The notes: generated by a model from the letters alone, not told the origin. Numbered from the stretch's first letter, positions 42,965 to 51,935 are shown. The stretch is DNA of 64,000 nt from Nordella sp. HKS 07 (GCF_011046735.1 NZ_CP049258.1:4296001-4360000), one strand, 5' to 3'. Numbers and translations: made by a program.

Positions 42965-44047
42965 ATGTCGGAAACAGTCGACCAAGACAGCAAAACGGAA
43001 GAGGCAACCCCTCGGAAGATCGAAGAGTCGATCCGCAAGGGCCAGGTCCCTTTCTCGCGCGAGGCCCCTATATTCGCCTCGCTTCTGGGGATGCTAGCGG
43101 CGTCCTGGTTCCTGATGCGCGAAAGCGGCGCGCGGCTGGTGCTGGCGCTCGAGCAGTTCATCGAAAATCCCGCCGGCTGGTCGCTGGAGAGCAATAGCGA
43201 TGTGGCGCTTCTCTTCGGGGCTGTCGTGCGCGACCTCGCGATTTTTCTTCTTCCGCCGGTCGCCGTTCTGATGATCGCCGGTCTCGTAGCCTCCCTGGTG
43301 CAGAATCCGGTGCAATTCGTCGGCGAGCGCATCAGGCCGCAGACGTCGCGGCTCTCTGTTGGCAAGGGCTGGAAGCGTGTTTTTGGCCTGCACGGCCAGG
43401 TGGAATTCCTTAAGAGCTTGTTCAAGTTTGCGGCCATCGCGACGATCACTTTCATCGTCGTCAGCTCCGAGCAAGGCCGCATTCTTAATGCCATGCTGGT
43501 CGAGCCCGGCTCGCTTCCGGAACTCGTGCTGGCAATCTCGTTGCGCCTGCTGGCGGCGGCATGTGTCGCCACCGTCGTTCTGATGGCCGTGGATCTCGTC
43601 TGGTCGCGGTTGTCCTGGCTGCGGGAATTGCGCATGACCCGTCAGGAGGTCAAGGACGAGTACAAGCAATCGGACGGCGATCCGATCGTGAAAGCGCGGC
43701 AGAGGTCGCTGGCGCGCGATCGTCTGAGAAAGCGGATGATGGCATCAGTGCCGCGCGCGACACTCGTCATCGCCAATCCCACGCACTACGCGGTGGCGCT
43801 GCGCTATGAGCGTGAGGAGGGAGGCGCTCCCGTCGTGGTGGCGAAGGGACAGGATCTGATCGCGCTGAAGATCAGGGAGATCGCCGAGCATCACGGCATT
43901 CCGGTCATCGAAGACAAGCCTCTGGCAAGGGCCCTGTGCAAGAGTGTGGAAGTCAACATGATGATTCCGGCGGAGTTCTACCAGGCGGTCGCGCAGCTCA
44001 TTCATTTCATCTCCACTCATAAACACCGATATTCGTCGAGAAGATAA
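42965..44047 (+). CDS. flhB: Flagellar export apparatus protein FlhB
   Basis: This 360-residue protein starts with the typical DSKTEEATPRKIEESIRKGQ. It has four membrane helices and a cytoplasmic domain carrying the autocleavage motif NPTH (residues 271-274, VIANPTHYAVALRY). FlhB switches export from rod/hook to filament substrates after cleavage. It follows fliG by 9 bases. Confidence 0.96.
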   Translation: MSETVDQDSKTEEATPRKIEESIRKGQVPFSREAPIFASLLGMLAASWFLMRESGARLVLALEQFIENPAGWSLESNSDVALLFGAVVRDLAIFLLPPVAVLMIAGLVASLVQNPVQFVGERIRPQTSRLSVGKGWKRVFGLHGQVEFLKSLFKFAAIATITFIVVSSEQGRILNAMLVEPGSLPELVLAISLRLLAAACVATVVLMAVDLVWSRLSWLRELRMTRQEVKDEYKQSDGDPIVKARQRSLARDRLRKRMMASVPRATLVIANPTHYAVALRYEREEGGAPVVVAKGQDLIALKIREIAEHHGIPVIEDKPLARALCKSVEVNMMIPAEFYQAVAQLIHFISTHKHRYSSRR

Positions 44048-44058
44048 GGCAATAGACT

Positions 44059-44493
44059 ATGCGTCGATACGATAGTGATCATGACCTCATTCGCGAGCGG
44101 GCGTTGGGAGACGGGTTGAGCGAAGTTGCGACCGAGCTCAGGCTGGTCGATGTCGCCGACCTCATCGCCTATATCCGCAGCGAGCAACTCGCCAATCTCG
44201 GCGATCTGGTGAGTTCGTCGATAGAGCGCTTCTTCAAGCCCGACACGCTGCGTTATGGCAAGGCGGCGGATATCGACCTCTCCTGGGGATCGGAGCCGGC
44301 CATCAAGATCGATATGGAATTCCATAATCAGGAAGTGAGCGTCTATTTTTCGCTTCTGCTCGAAAGCCTCAGGGCCGGTGTCGAGATAAACTACACCAAT
44401 CTCAATGATAAGCTCGGCGATCCGCTCCGGAACACTGCTCGTCTGATCACCGCCATCGCCGATGCGCGGCTCACCGCCTATCGTCCCGCATAA
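44059..44493 (+). CDS. Unrecognised protein between flhB and flgB
   Basis: This 144-residue protein has no signal peptide or membrane segment and sits 11 bases after flhB in the operon. It appears to be a compact alpha/beta protein (VDVADLIAYIRSEQLANLGD, DIDLSWGSEPAIKIDMEFHN, VYFSLLLESLRAGVEINY). No family was recognised. Its place suggests an accessory flagellar assembly or regulatory factor of this lineage. Confidence 0.75.
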   Translation: MRRYDSDHDLIRERALGDGLSEVATELRLVDVADLIAYIRSEQLANLGDLVSSSIERFFKPDTLRYGKAADIDLSWGSEPAIKIDMEFHNQEVSVYFSLLLESLRAGVEINYTNLNDKLGDPLRNTARLITAIADARLTAYRPA

Positions 44494-44518
44494 GCTCCAG
44501 ACAAGCTTGCACGTTTAA

Positions 44519-44539
44519 ACCCTGAGAGGCATTCAGGGT
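44519..44539 (+). promoter_or_regulatory. Hairpin overlapping the flgB ribosome-binding site
   Basis: ACCCTGA (44519-44525) pairs perfectly with TCAGGGT (44533-44539) across a 7-base loop. The 3' arm contains AGGG, the best Shine-Dalgarno candidate for the flgB ATG at 44549. The hairpin could limit flgB translation or act as a weak terminator; no U-tract follows. Confidence 0.5.
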
Positions 44540-44548
44540 GTCCTTGTC

Positions 44549-44926
44549 ATGAGTGGGATCGGTCTTTTCGGGGTGGCGTTTCAGCAGGCGCAGTGGCTGT
44601 CGGTTCGTCAGACGGCGATCGCGGAGAATGTCGCCAATGCCAGCACCCCCGGCTACCGGTCGGTCGATGTCGAGCCCTTCGATACCGTGCTCCAGAAGGC
44701 CGGGCTCGACTTGAGCCTCACCACCCCGGGCCATATGGCTACCGGCATGAGCGGCATACGGCCGCCGGTCGCCGAGCGCGACAAGGACATCAAGGTTTCC
44801 GCTTCGGGCAATTCCGTGAGCGTCGAGCGCGAGCTGATCAAGGCCGACGAGGTCAATCGCGCCTATGCCCTCAATACCAATGTCGTCAAGACATTCCATA
44901 AGATGCTGTTGATGAGCGTGAAATAG
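44549..44926 (+). CDS. flgB: Flagellar basal-body rod protein FlgB
   Basis: This 125-residue proximal rod subunit has the N-terminal GVAFQQAQWLSVRQTAIAEN followed by VANASTPGYRSVDV and the C-terminal helix ELIKADEVNRAYALNTNVVK. The length fits FlgB. It is followed 3 bases later by flgC. Confidence 0.95.
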   Translation: MSGIGLFGVAFQQAQWLSVRQTAIAENVANASTPGYRSVDVEPFDTVLQKAGLDLSLTTPGHMATGMSGIRPPVAERDKDIKVSASGNSVSVERELIKADEVNRAYALNTNVVKTFHKMLLMSVK

Positions 44927-44929
44927 ACC

Positions 44930-45349
44930 ATGTCCGATCCTCTGCAGATCTCGCTGCGCGTGGCGGCATCCGGCCTCAAGGCGCAATCGACCCGTCTGCG
45001 TGTCGTCGCCGAGAATCTCGCCAATGCGCAATCGACGGGATCGACCCCGGACGCCGATCCCTATCAGCGCAAGACGGTGAGCTTCGCCAATGTCCTCGAC
45101 CGGGCAAGCGAGGCGTCCATTGTCCAGGTGAACGATATCGGCGTCGATCAGACGCCATTTCAGCTCGAATACCGCCCTGGGCATCCCGCCGCGGATGAGC
45201 GCGGCTTCGTCAAGCTGCCCAATGTGAACATGGCGACGGAACTTGCCGACATGCGTGAGGCGAACCGGTCCTACGAGGCCAATCTTCAGATCATCAAGCG
45301 TACACGCGAGCTTCTATCGATGACCATTGATCTCTTGAGGAGCCAGTGA
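44930..45349 (+). CDS. flgC: Flagellar basal-body rod protein FlgC
   Basis: This 139-residue protein has [20 protein letters not shown] and [20 protein letters not shown]. The FlgC hallmark [20 protein letters not shown] is followed by [14 protein letters not shown]. It forms the proximal rod with FlgB, FlgF and FliE. Its stop overlaps the fliE start. Confidence 0.96.
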   Translation: MSDPLQISLRVAASGLKAQSTRLRVVAENLANAQSTGSTPDADPYQRKTVSFANVLDRASEASIVQVNDIGVDQTPFQLEYRPGHPAADERGFVKLPNVNMATELADMREANRSYEANLQIIKRTRELLSMTIDLLRSQ

Positions 45350-45660
45350 TGATTGATCCGATCTCGTCCTTTGCGTCGAAACTCTCGTCCGGTACGGTGG
45401 ATGGCCCGGCGCGCGCCGGCGCCAAGGCCTATGGCGCCTCGGGTGCCGACTTCGGGACGGCGCTGTCGCAGGCCGCAGCTGATGCCGCGCAAAGCCTGAA
45501 GACGGCGGAGGCTGTGTCGATCGCCGGGATGGAAGGCCGGGCATCGGCGCAGAAGGTCGTCGAGGCGGTAATGGCCGCCGAGCAGAACCTGCAATCGGCG
45601 ATCGCCATTCGCGACAAGGTCGTGAATGCCTATCTCGAACTCACCCGCATGGCCATTTGA
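45349..45660 (+). CDS. fliE: Flagellar hook-basal body protein FliE
   Basis: This 103-residue protein from the ATG at 45349 (shared with the flgC stop, AGGAG upstream) also has a GTG three bases earlier. The C-terminal part reads EAVSIAGMEGRASAQKVVEA, then VMAAEQNLQSAIAIRDKVVN and AYLELTRMAI, as in FliE, which links the MS ring to the rod. Confidence 0.95.
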   Translation: MIDPISSFASKLSSGTVDGPARAGAKAYGASGADFGTALSQAAADAAQSLKTAEAVSIAGMEGRASAQKVVEAVMAAEQNLQSAIAIRDKVVNAYLELTRMAI

Positions 45661-45669
45661 GGACCACTC

Positions 45670-46458
45670 ATGAGAGCGCTCGCCATCGCCGCAACCGGAA
45701 TGTCCGCCCAGCAACTGAACGTCGAGGTGATCGCGAACAACATCGCGAACATCAACACGACGGGCTTCAAGCGGGCGCGTGCCGAGTTTACTGATCTCCT
45801 CTACCAGACCGAAAGGCTGCAGGGCGTCCCCACCCGCGGCAATGAGAATGTCGTGCCCGAAGGCGCGCAACTGGGGCTTGGCGTCCGCACCGCCGCCATT
45901 CGCAACCTGCATATCCAGGGCACGCTCGCCAATACTAATAACAAGCTCGATGTCGCCATTGCCGGCAATGGCTGGTTCCAGGTCACGGGAACGGATGGCG
46001 AGATCCTCTATACGCGCGCCGGTGCCTTCAACACCAATGCGACCGGTCAACTTGTCACCGTCGACGGTTATGCGGTGGAGCCCGCCATCACCCTGCCGCC
46101 CGATGTCGTCGACATCAGCATCACCGAGACGGGCCAGGTGTTCGTCCGAACCGGTGGCCAGGCGCAGATTCAGCAGATCGGCCAGCTTACCCTGGCGACC
46201 TTCGCCAATGAGGCGGGGCTCGATCCTTTGGGCGGCAACCTCTATCGCGAGACGGGCGCTTCCGGGGCGCCTGTGATCGGAAATGCCGGCGATCCGGGCT
46301 ATGGGTCCCTGCGCCAGTTCTACCTAGAGAGCTCGAATGTCGATCCGGTGCGCGAGATCACCGAGCTGATCCAGGCTCAGCGCGCCTATGAGATGAACTC
46401 CAAGGTCATTCAGGCCGCTGACGACATGTCGAGCGTCGTCACCAAAGGCATCAGATAG
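45670..46458 (+). CDS. flgG: Flagellar distal rod protein FlgG
   Basis: This 262-residue distal rod protein starts [20 protein letters not shown], then [20 protein letters not shown]. Its core includes [10 protein letters not shown] and [11 protein letters not shown], and the C-terminus [30 protein letters not shown]. Length and motifs are canonical. Confidence 0.97.
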   Translation: MRALAIAATGMSAQQLNVEVIANNIANINTTGFKRARAEFTDLLYQTERLQGVPTRGNENVVPEGAQLGLGVRTAAIRNLHIQGTLANTNNKLDVAIAGNGWFQVTGTDGEILYTRAGAFNTNATGQLVTVDGYAVEPAITLPPDVVDISITETGQVFVRTGGQAQIQQIGQLTLATFANEAGLDPLGGNLYRETGASGAPVIGNAGDPGYGSLRQFYLESSNVDPVREITELIQAQRAYEMNSKVIQAADDMSSVVTKGIR

Positions 46459-46472
46459 GCGGATTTGCGTCG

Positions 46473-46934
46473 ATGAAGGTTCTCCGCTGGCTTCTCGTGC
46501 TCACCGCTCTCTCGGGCGCGGCTGAGCTGTCGCAGGCCGAAGACACCATGCTCGCGGTGCCCAATGTCACCATCTACCCCGGAGATGTGATCACCGACGC
46601 GCAGATCGTCGAACGTGCCTTCGCGCCGGGCACCACCGGCAAGCTCCCGGTCGTCGGGCAGCGCGCGCTGGTCGTCGGGAAGATCGCGCGGCGCACGCTC
46701 CTGCCGGGCAAGCCCATCCCCCAGTACGGGGTAAAGGATCCCGATGTCATTTTGCGCGGCGGCGCTGTCATCGCCATGTTCAAGGTTGGCGGCCTCACCA
46801 TAACCTCGACTGTCACGCCGCTGCGCTCAGGCCAGGTCGGCGACGTCATCGAAGCCCGAAACACCGACAGCGGGCAGATCATCAGGGGCGTGGTTCAGGC
46901 CGACGGGACATTGCGCGTGGGCATAGTGCGATGA
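46473..46934 (+). CDS. flgA: Flagellar P-ring assembly chaperone FlgA
   Basis: This 153-residue protein has a signal peptide (MKVLRWLLVLTALSGAAELS, then QAED). It contains the SAF-type domain with PVVGQRALVVGKIARRTLLP, and GGLTITSTVTPLRSGQVGDV, then IEARNTDSGQIIRGVV. FlgA assists P-ring (FlgI) polymerisation in the periplasm. It is the short alphaproteobacterial form. The stop overlaps the flgI start. Confidence 0.93.
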   Translation: MKVLRWLLVLTALSGAAELSQAEDTMLAVPNVTIYPGDVITDAQIVERAFAPGTTGKLPVVGQRALVVGKIARRTLLPGKPIPQYGVKDPDVILRGGAVIAMFKVGGLTITSTVTPLRSGQVGDVIEARNTDSGQIIRGVVQADGTLRVGIVR

Positions 46935-48118
46935 GGCCTATGCTGCTTGTCTGCCTCCTGGCCTTGCTTAGCTTGTCCCACACCGCCCACGCGGTTGATC
47001 TCCTGCAATCGCCCGGCACGCAAGGTCGCTCCGGCCGCGGAGGCGACGTTATGCCCTCGCCACCGATGTCTGGCGGATATGCCCGCGTGAAGGATATTGC
47101 GATGCTGCAGAATGTCCGCGACAACCAGCTCATCGGCTATGGCCTGGTCATCGGTCTTCAGGGGTCGGGTGACAGCCTGCGTAATTCGCCTTTCACCGAA
47201 CAGTCGGTGCGCTCGATGCTCGACCGGCTCGGCGTCAACATCCGGGGCTCGCAGTTGCGAGCCCGCAATGTCGCGGCCGTCATCGTGACCGCCAATCTGC
47301 CGCCCTTTGCCGGCAAGGGATCGCGCATTGATGTTACCGTCTCCTCGTTGGGCGACGCCACGTCGCTTGCCGGCGGAACGCTCGTCTTCACGCCGCTGAC
47401 CGGCGCCGACGGACGGATCTATGCGGTTGCTCAGGGCCCACTCGCCGTCTCGGGCTTCTCCTCCTCCGGCGATGCGGAAAATCTCACGCAAGGCGTGCCG
47501 ACGACCGGGCGAATCGCCAATGGCGCCCTGGTGGAGCGCCAGACGCGCGGCCAGTTCTCCGATATCAGCGACCTTGTGCTCGAGCTGCGCAATCCCGACT
47601 TCGGTACCGCGGTAAATGTGACGGACGCCATCAACGCCTATGCCATCCAGCGCTATGGTCGCGCGGTCGCCGAGGAGCGCGATCTGCGCACAATCAAGCT
47701 CGAAAAGCCCGATCAGATCGGCGCGGCCCGCTTCATCGCCGAGATCGGCGAGCTTCCGGTCATGCCCGCCACGACCGCCCGCGTCGTCATCGACGAACGC
47801 TCGGGTACCATCGTCATTGGCCAGGACGTGACCATTTCCACGGTCGCCGTCACCCATGGCAGCTTGACAGTGCGCGTCACCGAGGAGCCGACGGTTGTGC
47901 AGCCCGAGCCCTTTGCGCGCGGCGTGACCGCGGTGGAGCCGCGGACGACGATTTCCGCGGATGAGCAGCACGGACAGCTGCGCATCGTCGACGGGGCCGA
48001 CCTCAACACCCTTGTCGAAGGATTGAACCAGATGGGTCTCAAGCCGATGGGCATCATCGCCATCCTGCAGGCGATAAAGTCGGCCGGCGCCCTGCAGGCG
48101 GAGCTCGTCGTCCAATGA
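46931..48118 (+). CDS. flgI: Flagellar P-ring protein FlgI
   Basis: This 395-residue protein has a signal peptide (MRPMLLVCLLALLSLSHTAH). The mature protein shows ARVKDIAMLQNVRDNQLIGY, then GLVIGLQGSGDSLRNSPF, RARNVAAVIVTANLPPFAGK and LNTLVEGLNQMGLKPMGIIA. It forms the P ring around the rod in the peptidoglycan layer. It overlaps flgA by 4 bases and motE by 4 bases. Confidence 0.97.
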   Translation: MRPMLLVCLLALLSLSHTAHAVDLLQSPGTQGRSGRGGDVMPSPPMSGGYARVKDIAMLQNVRDNQLIGYGLVIGLQGSGDSLRNSPFTEQSVRSMLDRLGVNIRGSQLRARNVAAVIVTANLPPFAGKGSRIDVTVSSLGDATSLAGGTLVFTPLTGADGRIYAVAQGPLAVSGFSSSGDAENLTQGVPTTGRIANGALVERQTRGQFSDISDLVLELRNPDFGTAVNVTDAINAYAIQRYGRAVAEERDLRTIKLEKPDQIGAARFIAEIGELPVMPATTARVVIDERSGTIVIGQDVTISTVAVTHGSLTVRVTEEPTVVQPEPFARGVTAVEPRTTISADEQHGQLRIVDGADLNTLVEGLNQMGLKPMGIIAILQAIKSAGALQAELVVQ

Positions 48119-48657
48119 ACGCAAGATGCCTGATCGCCGCCGGGCTGCTCCTTCTTTTCCAGCCGTCAGCCGCCGTGGGACAGGATGTGGCGCCGGGGAT
48201 CTTCAAGGCCGATTACGGCCTCATAACCGGCTCCACCACGCCGGCAGAGCCGCAGACGTCGTCGCAGCAATATTGTGTGAACATTGCCGATCAGGCGGCG
48301 GATGCCCGCTTTGCCTGGCAAGCCAAGACGATCAACGAGCTCGAGCAGGAAATCGACAAACGGCTGGCCGAGCTCGAAGCCAAGCGTGCCGAGTACCAGG
48401 AATGGTCGAGGCAGCGCGAGGAGAGTCTCGCCAAGGCGTCCGACCATATCGTCTCCATCTATGCCAAGATGCGCGCCGATGCGGCCGCCCTTCAGCTCGC
48501 CGTGCTCGACGACCAGATCGCTTCGGCAGTTCTCGTCAAGCTCAATGCGCGGACCGCCAGCGCCATCCTGAACGAGATGGAGCCGGGCCGGGCCGCGCAA
48601 CTGACCAGAGCGATGGTCGACGCCGCGCGCGGCGCGCCCCCCGGAAAGAAATCATGA
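48115..48657 (+). CDS. motE: MotE, periplasmic partner of MotC
   Basis: This 180-residue protein has a signal peptide (MNARCLIAAGLLLLFQPSAA) and a coiled coil (about 70-115: INELEQEIDKRLAELEAKRA). The C-terminal MgtE-N-like segment is LQLAVLDDQIASAVLVKLNA, RTASAILNEMEPGRAAQLT. In Sinorhizobium, MotE is a chaperone that folds and targets MotC to the motor (established for the family). Position between flgI and flgH is the rhizobial order. Confidence 0.9.
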   Translation: MNARCLIAAGLLLLFQPSAAVGQDVAPGIFKADYGLITGSTTPAEPQTSSQQYCVNIADQAADARFAWQAKTINELEQEIDKRLAELEAKRAEYQEWSRQREESLAKASDHIVSIYAKMRADAAALQLAVLDDQIASAVLVKLNARTASAILNEMEPGRAAQLTRAMVDAARGAPPGKKS

Positions 48658-49358
48658 ACAGTAAATTTTTCTTGTTGCCTTGCCTTCTGTTCCTCGCCGG
48701 ATGCGCGGTGGATCCGCAGGACTTCAATGTGCAACCACATCTGACTCCGGTCGGATCCGGCATCCAGCCGATCAGCACCGGCGCCGGGCCGGGCTCGTAT
48801 CAGGGCATCGGCGACGACATGAACCCGCTGGCCTGGGAAGGCACCAGCGTCGACCTCTTCCGTGATCCGCGAGCGAGGCGCGTCGGCGACATCGTGACCG
48901 TCAACATCTTCATCAACGACAAGGCGACACTCGACAACAACTCGAGACGGTCACGCGAATCGGAGGTCGATGCAAGTTTCGCCATCGGCCTCGATTTCAT
49001 GCCGACCGAATATCCGACCGCGGGCAGCGGCACTGTCGATTCGAGCTCCTCCTCCAAGGGCAAAGGTGAGATCGACAGATCCGAAAAGATCAATTTTTCG
49101 GTCACGGCCGTCGTCACCAACATTCTGCCCAATGGCAACATGGTCATCAGCGGATCGCAGGAAGTGCGCGTGAACTTCGAAGTCCGCGTGCTCAGTATTG
49201 CCGGCGTGGTCAGGCCGCAGGACATCTCGCGCGAGAATACCATTCCTTATGACAAGATCGCGGAAGCGCGTGTCTCCTACGGCGGCCGCGGGCGATTGTC
49301 GGAAGTGCAGCAGCCGGGCTGGGGTCAGCAGCTCTTCGACATCTTCACACCCTTCTAG
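48654..49358 (+). CDS. flgH: Flagellar L-ring protein FlgH
   Basis: The ATG at 48654 overlaps the motE stop and gives 234 residues. A lipoprotein signal with lipobox LFLAGC puts the lipidated Cys at residue 17. Mature features are WEGTSVDLFRDPRARRVGDI, VTVNIFINDKATLDNNSRR, LPNGNMVISGSQEVRVNFE and VRPQDISRENTI. It forms the L ring in the outer membrane. Confidence 0.96.
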   Translation: MNSKFFLLPCLLFLAGCAVDPQDFNVQPHLTPVGSGIQPISTGAGPGSYQGIGDDMNPLAWEGTSVDLFRDPRARRVGDIVTVNIFINDKATLDNNSRRSRESEVDASFAIGLDFMPTEYPTAGSGTVDSSSSSKGKGEIDRSEKINFSVTAVVTNILPNGNMVISGSQEVRVNFEVRVLSIAGVVRPQDISRENTIPYDKIAEARVSYGGRGRLSEVQQPGWGQQLFDIFTPF

Positions 49359-49364
49359 GCGGCA

Positions 49365-49877
49365 ATGGCTGACGACGTGGACAAGACCGAGGAGAGAGAT
49401 GCGGCGCCTAAGCCGATCGCCGGCACGTCGATCATTTCGCTGATCGTGGCGGTGGTCGTTGTGACTTTGCTTGCCGCCGGCGGTGGCGGGCTCGTCGGCA
49501 TATACCTCTATTCCAAAATCGAGAGCGTCGCCAAGGAGAAGGCGACGGCCAAGGAGGAAAAGCCCGCCTCCGAATATGCCGGCAATCTGAGCGTGAAGAC
49601 AGTGCCGCCGGTGCTCACCAATCTCGCCAGCCCGTCCAATGTTCTGCTCCGGATCGAAGCGTCGCTCATCTTCGAGGGCGCCGCACCCGACGATGCCGAG
49701 GCGCTCGCGACACAGATATCCGGCGATGCCATGGCCTATCTGCGCACCGTATCTCTGCGCCAGATCGAAGGAGCCTCGGGACTACTGCATTTGCGCGAGG
49801 ATCTGACCGAGCGGGCCAGGATCCGCTCGGAAGGGCGGGTGCGTGAGTTCGTCATCCAGGGGCTGGCGGTGGAATGA
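49365..49877 (+). CDS. fliL: Flagellar basal body-associated protein FliL
   Basis: This 170-residue protein has one membrane helix (IISLIVAVVVVTLLAAGGGG) and a periplasmic domain of stomatin-like fold (KTVPPVLTNLASPSNVLLRI, SGDAMAYLRTVSLRQIEGA). FliL surrounds and stabilises the stator. It overlaps fliP by 4 bases. Confidence 0.93.
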   Translation: MADDVDKTEERDAAPKPIAGTSIISLIVAVVVVTLLAAGGGGLVGIYLYSKIESVAKEKATAKEEKPASEYAGNLSVKTVPPVLTNLASPSNVLLRIEASLIFEGAAPDDAEALATQISGDAMAYLRTVSLRQIEGASGLLHLREDLTERARIRSEGRVREFVIQGLAVE

Positions 49878-50611
49878 AGAGGACCGCGCTCACCATTGTC
49901 TTTCTACTTCTGCTCGCAGGTACGGTCTCGGCGCAGGTTCCGGACATAGGGGCGATCCTGCCGAAGGACGATCCGACTGCCGCCGGGCGCATCATCCAGT
50001 TCATCGTGCTGCTGACCGTGCTGTCGGTGGCGCCCGGACTGCTGATCATGGTCACGAGCTTCACCCGTTTCGTGGTGGCGCTCTCGTTCCTGCGTTCGGG
50101 CCTCGGTCTGCAAAGCACGCCGGCCAATATCATCCTCATCACTCTGGCTCTATTCATGACCTTCTATGTCATGGCGCCGACCTTTGACCGGGCCTGGAGC
50201 ACCGGCCTCAAGCCCTTCATGGACAATCAGATCAGCGAGGCAGCGGCCTACAAGCAGATCACCGATCCGTTCCGCGAGTTCATGACGGCGCATGTGCGCG
50301 ACAAGGACCTGCGCATGTTCGAGGACATGGCGGCGCAGAACTTCCCCAAGCGCGAAGAGGGCGCCGAGATCGACCTGCGCGTCCTTATCCCGGCCTTCAT
50401 GATCTCCGAGCTCAGGCGCGGCTTCGAGATCGGTTTCCTTATTGCGCTGCCGTTCCTCGTCATCGATCTGATCGTCGCGACGCTCACCATGTCGATGGGC
50501 ATGATGATGCTCCCGCCGACCGCGATATCGTTGCCTTTCAAGATCCTCTTCTTCGTCCTGATAGACGGCTGGAATCTTCTGGTCGGAAGCCTGATCAGAT
50601 CTTTTTCCTGA
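49874..50611 (+). CDS. fliP: Flagellar export apparatus protein FliP
   Basis: This 245-residue protein has a cleavable signal (MKRTALTIVFLLLLAGTVSA) and four membrane helices. Conserved segments are IMVTSFTRFVVALSFLRSGL, VRDKDLRMFEDMAAQNFPKR and STMSMGMMMLPPTAISLPFK-like LTMSMGMMMLPPTAISLPFK. FliP forms the core export gate with FliQ and FliR, which are not in the window. Confidence 0.96.
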   Translation: MKRTALTIVFLLLLAGTVSAQVPDIGAILPKDDPTAAGRIIQFIVLLTVLSVAPGLLIMVTSFTRFVVALSFLRSGLGLQSTPANIILITLALFMTFYVMAPTFDRAWSTGLKPFMDNQISEAAAYKQITDPFREFMTAHVRDKDLRMFEDMAAQNFPKREEGAEIDLRVLIPAFMISELRRGFEIGFLIALPFLVIDLIVATLTMSMGMMMLPPTAISLPFKILFFVLIDGWNLLVGSLIRSFS

Positions 50612-50614
50612 CCG

Positions 50615-50629
50615 TTAAGGGCCGGGTAA
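50615..50629. promoter_or_regulatory. Weak CtrA-like half-conserved site upstream of flagellin
   Basis: In the 153-bp interval between fliP and the flagellin gene, TTAA (50615-50618) is followed after 7 bases by GTAA, one mismatch from the CtrA pattern TTAA-N7-TTAA. The interval also has short inverted repeats (GGGCC...GGCCC around 50670 and CCGG...CCGG around 50712). No clear promoter was assigned. Confidence 0.25.
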
Positions 50630-50764
50630 CGAATCACCTCTAAGAATATGAGCATGGCAGATTAGGGCCCCGACTTATCGGCCCCGAGAGCATGATGCCG
50701 CTCTGCTATGCCGGTGAAAATCCGGTATTCCCGCAAACAAAACTGTTCAAACAGGGCATCATCC

Positions 50765-51691
50765 ATGTCTAGCATTATGACCAACACCTCGGCCATGACG
50801 GCGCTTCAGTCGCTCAACGCCACCAACAAGTCGCTCGACCAGACCCAGACCCGCATATCGACCGGCCTGCGCGTCTCGACTGCTTCCGACAATGCCGCCT
50901 ATTGGTCGATCGCAACCTCGATGCGCTCCGACAACGCCGCTCTTTCGACCGTGCAGGACGCCCTAGGCCTCGGCGCCGCCCAGGTTGACGTCGCCTATAC
51001 CGCGACGGACAAAGCCATCAAGGTTGTCGACGAGATCAAGAGCAAGCTCGTTGCCGCCCGTCAGGCCGGCGTTGACCGCGGCAAGATCCAGACCGAAATC
51101 ACCCAGCTGCAGAGCCAGCTCGTCGGCATGGCGGCTGCCGCATCCTTCAGCGGCGAGAACTGGCTGTCGGTCGACTCGAGCGCTGCCAACTACAATTCCA
51201 CCAAGACAATTGTCGCGTCGTTCACGCGCACCGGCGCCACTGTGTCGATCGGCACGATCTCGATCAGTGTTACCTCCAGCAAGCTGTTCGATGCCAGCAC
51301 CACGGCGGACGGCATTCTCGATGCGGAGAGCACCACCACCAACGGCACTGTCGATTACTCGGTGTCCACGCTGAACATCGCGGCGCTCACCGACGAGGCC
51401 GACGACCTGGAAGACCTTGAGCAGATCATCGGCACGGTCGACGGCGCCCTCAAGTCGATGGCGACCTCAGCCGCCGACCTCGGTGCCGCCAAGAAGCGCG
51501 TCGGATTGCAGCAGGACTTCGTCTCCAATCTCATGGATGCGATCGACCGCGGTGTCGGCCAGCTTGTTGATGCCGACATGAATGAGGAATCGACCCGCCT
51601 CGCCGCCCTGCAGGTCCAGCAGCAGCTCGGCATCCAGGCGCTCTCGATCGCCAACCAGAACAGCCAGAACATCCTCTCGTTGTTCCGCTAG
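50765..51691 (+). CDS. fla: Flagellin
   Basis: The ATG at 50765 gives the typical rhizobial flagellin start (MSSIMTNTSAMTALQSLNAT); 308 residues. The conserved N-terminal DQTQTRISTGLRVSTASDNA and C-terminal coil (RVGLQQDFVSNLMDAIDRGV, then NEESTRLAALQVQQQLGIQA, ending ILSLFR) frame a short variable centre rich in Ser/Thr (about 130-215). It is the only flagellin in the window, set between fliP and fliF, and is followed by a two-hairpin repeat. Confidence 0.97.
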   Translation: MSSIMTNTSAMTALQSLNATNKSLDQTQTRISTGLRVSTASDNAAYWSIATSMRSDNAALSTVQDALGLGAAQVDVAYTATDKAIKVVDEIKSKLVAARQAGVDRGKIQTEITQLQSQLVGMAAAASFSGENWLSVDSSAANYNSTKTIVASFTRTGATVSIGTISISVTSSKLFDASTTADGILDAESTTTNGTVDYSVSTLNIAALTDEADDLEDLEQIIGTVDGALKSMATSAADLGAAKKRVGLQQDFVSNLMDAIDRGVGQLVDADMNEESTRLAALQVQQQLGIQALSIANQNSQNILSLFR

Positions 51692-51694
51692 CGC

Positions 51695-51802
51695 GCATCC
51701 CGGCGAAGTGGAATCACTTCGCCGAATAGGATCTCGCGCCAGCTCAATAACTTGGAGCAAATCCTTGTCGCCAAAGTCTTCAACTTTGGCGGGCTTTGCT
51801 CA
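51695..51802. repeat. Diverged RIME-like two-hairpin element, copy 3, after flagellin
   Basis: It has the same plan as the copies at 9496 and 38970. A first hairpin (GGCGAAGTG 51702-51710 / CACTTCGCC 51715-51723) has a different sequence. The second keeps the shared core TCCTTGTCGC with arms GAGCAAA (51755-51761) / TTTGCTC (51795-51801) and inner CGCCAAAGT / ACTTTGGCG. Both sides of the second stem are changed together relative to GAGCGCT/AGCGCTC and CGCGAAAGT/ACTTTCGCG, so pairing is preserved. It starts three bases after the flagellin stop and may end or protect its mRNA. Confidence 0.75.
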
Positions 51803-51935
51803 GCAAACGAGACTTCCGATCTGAGTTGAGGCCGCGCCGGCTTTGCGGGCGCGGCCTTTCTCATGGAGTCATGCCCGCGCAAGCTTCCGCGCCGAGAATC
51901 ACGGAGTTGAGTGCCGTAGAGTCGAGGGACGGGGA

